This document shows, piece by piece, positions 59,937 through 64,000 of a stretch of 64,000 nt of DNA (position 1 is its first letter; each line of letters begins with the position of its first letter). Below the pieces are notes generated by a model. The model did not search any database. It was not told where the DNA came from and saw nothing but the letters and a program-made list of their open reading frames with translations. A program made the position numbers and the translations under genes. Source of the stretch: Streptomyces sp. R21 (GTDB lineage Bacteria; Actinomycetota; Actinomycetes; Streptomycetales; Streptomycetaceae); contig NZ_CP163435.1 in assembly GCF_041051975.1 (NCBI RefSeq), forward strand, positions 6,427,001 to 6,491,000, written 5' to 3'.

Positions 59937-61388
59937 TCAGCTCCCCGAGGGACGGACGAGCGAGGCGGCCGTGCGCAGCAGGATGCAGATGTCCTGCCAC
60001 AGCGACCAGTTGTCGATGTACGCGTTGTCGAACCGGCAGCGGTCCTCGATCGAGGTGTCGCCGCGCAGCCCCTGGATCTGGGCCAGTCCGGTGATGCCGG
60101 TCTGCATCCGGTGGCGGGCCGCGTAACCCGGGTACGTCTGGCTGAACTTGCCGACGAAATAGGGGCGTTCGGGGCGCGGCCCGACCAGGCTCATATCGCC
60201 CCGCAGCACGTTCCACAGCTGGAGCAGCTCGTCCAGCGACGTACGCCGCAGGAACTGACAGAAGCGGCTCATCTCCTGCTCGTTCGCCACGCTCCACCGG
60301 GTCGCCGCCTCGTGTGCGTCGACCGGCCGGTGCGTGCGGAACTTCAGCAGCGTGAACGGCCGCCCGCCCTTGCCGATCCGCTCCTGCCGGAAGACCACAC
60401 CGGGCCCGTCGCTCAACCGCAGCACCACCGCGCACACCAGCAGCACCGGACTGACCATCAGCAACAGCGTCCCGGAGACGGCCACGTCCAAAAGCCGCTT
60501 CCCGACGCTGCCGCGCGGCTCGGCGACCCCGATCCGCCGGCAGGCGAACCCGGCGAGCTGCCCGCCGCGCCGCTCGTACGAAGGTCTGGTGCCGTACGAC
60601 GGCGACTCCGGGTCGATCTCCCACAGCACACAGCCCGCACCGGCCAACGCCCGCAGCAGCGGGGCGCGTTCACCGGGTGGCTGGACGACGAGCACGGCCC
60701 GCACGCCGTTCTGGATCAGCGCCCGCTGGACCTCCTCACCGGTGGTCAGGACCGGCAGTCCGTCACCGCCGGCAGGCTGGTCGGCGACGATGCCCACGGG
60801 CCGTACGCCGCACTGCGGATGGCGCAGGAAGGCCGCGGCCACGCGCTGCGCCGTCACGGCCGGGCCGATGACCAGGGCGGTGTCGGGGCGCCGGACGAGA
60901 GCCAGGCGGCGCCGCCAGTGCACCGTGCCGCGGCCCGCGCAGCTCACCGCGGACTGCAGCACGCAGCCCAGGGCGAGAGTGCGGGCGGACAGCGCGGCGG
61001 CCGGGGCGAGCGCCGCGACCAGGGCCGCGAGCGCGCACCAGGTCACCGCGATCCGCGTGCAGACGGCGGGCAGTTCGTCCAGCATCGCGGGCACGGTCTC
61101 GGCGCGGTACAGCGCGGCGCGCGCGTTCAGCCAGACCACGCCGAGCAGCAGCGCGACGACGAGCGGCGGGTGCCGCTGGACCTGCGCGAGCGCGAGGCCG
61201 GCGAGCAGCGCGGCGCCGCCGTCCACGGCGAGCAGTGGCAGCCGCGAGGCACGCCGCACCGACGGCCGCCGTCCGGCCGGGAAACCGAAGCCGCCGACGG
61301 CCCCGCGCGGAGGGATGACCGAGACGGGCGAGAATCCGTACTCCCGCGGCTGTCCGCCGGGGGAGGGAACGGTACTTTCCGCAGTCAC
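59937..61388 (-). CDS. Polyprenyl glycosylphosphotransferase (WbaP-like)
   Basis: 483-residue priming enzyme. The N-terminal half has several membrane helices and a CoA-binding-like domain (LVIGPAVTAQRVAAAFLRHP). The C-terminal catalytic part is typical: KRLLDVAVSGTLLLMVSP, FRQERIGKGGRPFTLLKFRT, RRTSLDELLQLWNVLRGDMS, LVGPRPERPYFVG, GITGLAQIQGLRGDTS. It transfers a sugar-1-phosphate to undecaprenyl phosphate and thus starts the repeat unit. GTG 61388 overlaps the stop of the upstream glycosyltransferase. Confidence 0.93.
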   Translation of the reverse strand: MTAESTVPSPGGQPREYGFSPVSVIPPRGAVGGFGFPAGRRPSVRRASRLPLLAVDGGAALLAGLALAQVQRHPPLVVALLLGVVWLNARAALYRAETVPAMLDELPAVCTRIAVTWCALAALVAALAPAAALSARTLALGCVLQSAVSCAGRGTVHWRRRLALVRRPDTALVIGPAVTAQRVAAAFLRHPQCGVRPVGIVADQPAGGDGLPVLTTGEEVQRALIQNGVRAVLVVQPPGERAPLLRALAGAGCVLWEIDPESPSYGTRPSYERRGGQLAGFACRRIGVAEPRGSVGKRLLDVAVSGTLLLMVSPVLLVCAVVLRLSDGPGVVFRQERIGKGGRPFTLLKFRTHRPVDAHEAATRWSVANEQEMSRFCQFLRRTSLDELLQLWNVLRGDMSLVGPRPERPYFVGKFSQTYPGYAARHRMQTGITGLAQIQGLRGDTSIEDRCRFDNAYIDNWSLWQDICILLRTAASLVRPSGS

Positions 61389-62602
61389 GTGTGGATGGAC
61401 TCCCTGCACTCGGTGTGTTCCACGCACGGAGCGCCCCCGGCGCCCCTGGCGTGCTCCACGGACTTCGCGTCGAGCAGCTCGCGGTACAGGCCCGCCACGG
61501 CGTCCGCCGTGTGCCGTACGTCGTGCGTGGTCAGGACGTGGTGGCGGCCCTGGTGGCCGAGCGATTCACGCAGCAGCGGGTCGGACAGCAGGGCCCCGAT
61601 CGCCCGGGCCAGCGGTTCCGGCTCCCGCGGCGGCACCAGGCAGCGCGCGGCGATCGCCGTCGGCAGACTCTCCAAGGCGCCGTCCACGTCCGTCACCACC
61701 ACCGGCCGTCCGCAGGCCATGGCCTCCAGCGGGGCCAGCGCCATGCCCTCCCAACGGGACGGCAGGACGACGAGATCGGCGGCCTGGTACCAGGGAACGG
61801 CGTCGTCGGCCGCCCCGGCGAACAGCACCGAACCGGGCGCGAGGGCCCGCAGCAACGGGGCGTCCGGACCGTCCCCGACCAGCACCAGCCGGGCTTCGGG
61901 AATCCGCCGGACCACCTCGCCCCACGCCTCCAGCAGGACGTCCTGCCCCTTCTGCCGGCACAGCCGTCCCACGCAGACGACGAGCGGAGCCGCCGGATCG
62001 GCGCCCGCACCCGCGAGCAGCGGAATTCCGGCCCGTACGGTGTCCACGGCCGCGGGGTGGAAACGCTCCAGGTCGACCCCGTTGGGGATCACGCTCCACC
62101 GGGCGGCGATGCCGGCCCGCTGCCCGGTCGCGCGCTCCGCCTCGCTCACGCACACCACCCGGGAAGCCCAACGCGCCCCCCACCGCTCCCACTTCAGCGC
62201 GAGCGCGGCCATGGCCCCGCCGACCGCCTCGAACGACCAGGCGTGCGGCTGGAACACGGTCGGAATCCGCCCGCGTACGGCGAGCCGGGCGGCGAGCCCG
62301 GCCTTGGCGCTGTGCGCGTGCACCACGTCCGGCCGCGCCGCGGCGACCAGGCACGCGAGCCGCCGTACCTCCCGGGGCAGCAGCGGCCCCGGCGAACGGG
62401 TCGCCGACCAGTGCCGTACGTCGGCGCCGAGCGCCCGGAGCGCGTCCGCGAGGCGGCTGTCGTGCGGGCAGGCGACGGTGACGTGGATCTCGGCGGCCAG
62501 CTGCGCCCGCACCAGGTCGGTGACGACCCGGGCGACACCGCCGTCGACCGGCTGGGTGATGTGCAGGATCCGCGACGAAGGGTCGGTCGGGGACTGTGGC
62601 AT
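61385..62602 (-). CDS. GT4 family glycosyltransferase
   Basis: 405-residue GT-B enzyme: ILHITQPVDGGVARVVTDLV, DVVHAHSAKAGLAARLAV, VIPNGVDLERFHP, VGRLCRQKGQDVLLEAW, and EX7E in RWEGMALAPLEAMACGRPV near 295. It is closest in pattern to enzymes that add the second or third sugar of exopolysaccharide repeat units. GAGGAA precedes the ATG. The last 30 residues are rich in Cys, His and Glu (APCVEHTECRESIH), which is unusual for the family. Confidence 0.9.
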   Translation of the reverse strand: MPQSPTDPSSRILHITQPVDGGVARVVTDLVRAQLAAEIHVTVACPHDSRLADALRALGADVRHWSATRSPGPLLPREVRRLACLVAAARPDVVHAHSAKAGLAARLAVRGRIPTVFQPHAWSFEAVGGAMAALALKWERWGARWASRVVCVSEAERATGQRAGIAARWSVIPNGVDLERFHPAAVDTVRAGIPLLAGAGADPAAPLVVCVGRLCRQKGQDVLLEAWGEVVRRIPEARLVLVGDGPDAPLLRALAPGSVLFAGAADDAVPWYQAADLVVLPSRWEGMALAPLEAMACGRPVVVTDVDGALESLPTAIAARCLVPPREPEPLARAIGALLSDPLLRESLGHQGRHHVLTTHDVRHTADAVAGLYRELLDAKSVEHARGAGGAPCVEHTECRESIHT

Positions 62603-62643
62603 GCGCGGTTCCTCGGCTAAGGGGCGGCGCCTGCAGGCGCGCG

Positions 62644-63738
62644 TCACTGCTTCGCGTCGACGGCGGTGAACAGCGCCCCGACCCAGGCGGCGTCCCGCCG
62701 CGAGGAGAGCCGGAGGACCAGCCCGTCCCCGCCGGGGCGCAGCGCCTTGTCCAGGTCGAGGACGTCGGAGTCGTAGCCGAGCGTGTTCGCGTAGGCGGGC
62801 GCCCGCTCCATCGCCGTCGGGCCGGGCTCGCTGATCGTCGAATTCAGTACGTCGTCAAGGGGGTTGGCCGTGTCGCTCAGCGCGGTCGTGGGGCCGTGCT
62901 CTCCGGCCGACACCGTCAGGGAGTCGCCGCCGTGGCCGCGGTCGCCGTCGTACGCGACCAGTCCCGCACGCCCGTGGGCCCCCTTCGGGAACCTCGGGTC
63001 GCGCAGCCGGATCACCTGGTCCTCGCGGGGGCCGAGTGTGTCGAAGCCGTCCCACATCGCCAGCTGTCGCAGCGGCTCCGACTCCTTCTCGTACGCCACC
63101 ATCAGCGTCCAGCCGCCCCAGGCCCCGGGGGCGGACCTGCCCATGGCCACGTTGACCTGCGCGACCGTGTAGAGACCCGAACGGCTTTCCCGTACCAGCT
63201 TCGTGACGTCCGCCGAGGCCTGGAAGGCGTCCGCGCCGTGCGCCACCCGGTGTCCGACGACGGTGTCCGCGAGCACGGCCTTGTACTGGCCGCCGGGCTC
63301 CGCGATCAGCACCCGCCCGTTGTCCTTCGGCGGCTTCTGCTCGCCGACGCGGAGGTTGCCGCCCCAGTACAGCCGCGCGTACGTGACCTGCGCGCCCTCC
63401 GGCAGACGCAGCTCCGCACGGCTGGAGTTGTAGGTGTTGGGGTCGCTGTCGACGTCGATGTAGAACATGTCGAAGTCGTTGTTCAGCGCCGTCCGGCCCT
63501 CGCGCGCGGCGGGGCACGAGGGCGCGGCCGTACGGCAGCTGATCGACGCGTTGGCCGCCCGGACGATCCCGCCGTGCTGGAGCGCGGCGTACCGCTGCGT
63601 GAGGGTGAGGCTCTCCGCCTCCGCGGCGGGCGGCGCGGGCGGTGCGGCCGACGCGGGGCAGCCGGGCGCCCAGAGGGTGGCCAGGGCGGAACAGCCGACC
63701 ATCGCACGGCGCAGCAGGAGGCCCGGGGAAATACGCAT
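62644..63738 (-). CDS. Secreted protein with DUF3344-like domain, first gene of the polysaccharide operon
   Basis: 364 residues. A signal peptide with basic start and hydrophobic core ends near PASAAP (about residue 32). The rest shows NNDFDMFYIDVDSDPNTYNS, AQVTYARLYWGGNLRVGE, ADVTKLVRESRSGLYTVAQV, GGWTLMVAYEKESEPLRQLA and a C-terminal ANTLGYDSDVLDLDKAL, the beta-rich pattern of DUF3344-type surface proteins. No enzymatic motif is seen. It leads the operon, 41 bases before the first glycosyltransferase, and may bind or anchor the polymer at the surface (inference). Confidence 0.78.
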   Translation of the reverse strand: MRISPGLLLRRAMVGCSALATLWAPGCPASAAPPAPPAAEAESLTLTQRYAALQHGGIVRAANASISCRTAAPSCPAAREGRTALNNDFDMFYIDVDSDPNTYNSSRAELRLPEGAQVTYARLYWGGNLRVGEQKPPKDNGRVLIAEPGGQYKAVLADTVVGHRVAHGADAFQASADVTKLVRESRSGLYTVAQVNVAMGRSAPGAWGGWTLMVAYEKESEPLRQLAMWDGFDTLGPREDQVIRLRDPRFPKGAHGRAGLVAYDGDRGHGGDSLTVSAGEHGPTTALSDTANPLDDVLNSTISEPGPTAMERAPAYANTLGYDSDVLDLDKALRPGGDGLVLRLSSRRDAAWVGALFTAVDAKQ

Positions 63739-63791
63739 GACCGGCGTTGCCCTTTCGGCGGGAAAAGGTTCTGGACCAGCGAATGAACGTC

Positions 63792-63808
63792 AATGTGTAA
63801 ATCACATT
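63792..63808. promoter_or_regulatory. AT-rich palindrome upstream of the polysaccharide operon
   Basis: AATGTG-TAAAT-CACATT is a perfect six-base inverted repeat with a five-base centre, 54 bases before the first gene, in a markedly AT-rich patch. The GTG/CAC halves resemble Crp/Fnr-type sites but the spacing is five, not six. The remaining bases to the window edge show no gene. Confidence 0.5.
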
Positions 63809-64000
63809 TATGTCGCGTTGAGCTCCCACGTCTTATGCGCCTGTTTCCTAAGCGGTCTCAGGAGGAGGGCAACTCTAGCCTCTATCGGTATTTGTCTGCG
63901 AAACCCGTCAAGTGTGTCGGAATGGTGAAGCCGCGTTTTACGGGATCACTCAAACGGAGGCACAACCCCGGGGCGAGTCACGCGTTGATTCAGCGCCGGG

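Noticed and set aside
59628..62669. A rightward open frame of about 1000 codons
   Set aside because: It lies antisense to the priming transferase and glycosyltransferase genes, which have clear motifs. Its translation is low-complexity and lacks any family signature.
63792..63808. Classical Crp site
   Set aside because: The GTG and CAC halves are five bases apart, whereas the Streptomyces Crp consensus has six, so I report it only as an unidentified palindrome.

Overview
The window is a stretch of Streptomyces chromosome. Evidence for the genus: very high GC with strong third-position GC bias, GTG and TTG starts, many four-base ATGA/GTGA gene overlaps, and above all rodlin and chaplin genes, which form the hydrophobic aerial-hyphae sheath of streptomycetes. 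The order citrate synthase, copper ATPase/chaperone, PrsW and, further on, acyl-CoA ligase, rodlins and chaplins resembles what I recall of the S. coelicolor core chromosome (knowledge, not checked). No rRNA, tRNA, CRISPR array, prophage or complete insertion sequence was seen.

Layout. 1-10.7 kb: an EPSP-synthase-like gene, a decayed acetyltransferase fragment, an uncharacterised LacI-linked catabolic operon (Gfo/Idh/MocA oxidoreductase, DUF993 protein, TIM-barrel isomerase), an NTF2-like protein, a MarR-GNAT fusion regulator, a second TIM-barrel isomerase and an MFS exporter. 10.8-16.75 kb: a leftward ribose operon, rbsR-rbsA-rbsCB-rbsK-rbsD, in which permease and binding protein are one polypeptide, preceded by twin LacI-type operators. 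16.9-25.1 kb: RecD2 helicase, citrate synthase with a palindrome over its likely promoter, a long non-coding gap, then CopA and CopZ behind a CsoR-type box that overlaps the stop codon of a PrsW gene. 25.3-28.6 kb: alcohol dehydrogenase, acetyltransferase, a 66-residue HTH protein and an AraC regulator. 28.6-35.9 kb: a divergent myo-inositol catabolic cluster (TIM-barrel protein against iolC, aldolase-like, iolB, iolD, mmsA/iolA) closed by a strong terminator. 36.2-45.5 kb: APC permease, acetyltransferase, an esterase/peptidase-ABC ATPase fusion with its permease, a von Willebrand A lipoprotein and an acyl-CoA ligase.

45.5-49 kb is a surface-amyloid locus: three rodlins (two leftward, one rightward), a short chaplin and a long two-domain chaplin with a PPGT spacer and an LPHTG sorting signal. 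49-63.8 kb is a surface-polysaccharide region: a flavin oxidoreductase/ATP-grasp pair, a secreted GH26-like hydrolase, and a nine-gene leftward operon carrying a secreted protein, two GT4 transferases, a polyprenyl glycosylphosphotransferase, a Wzy/ligase-like protein, a MurJ-like flippase, a polysaccharide deacetylase, a Wzz-like protein and a FemAB/BioF2-like acyltransferase. Together these look like a complete Wzx/Wzy-type export and finishing pathway beside the sheath genes, the most attractive candidate for undescribed biology here. All functions are inferred from sequence reading alone.
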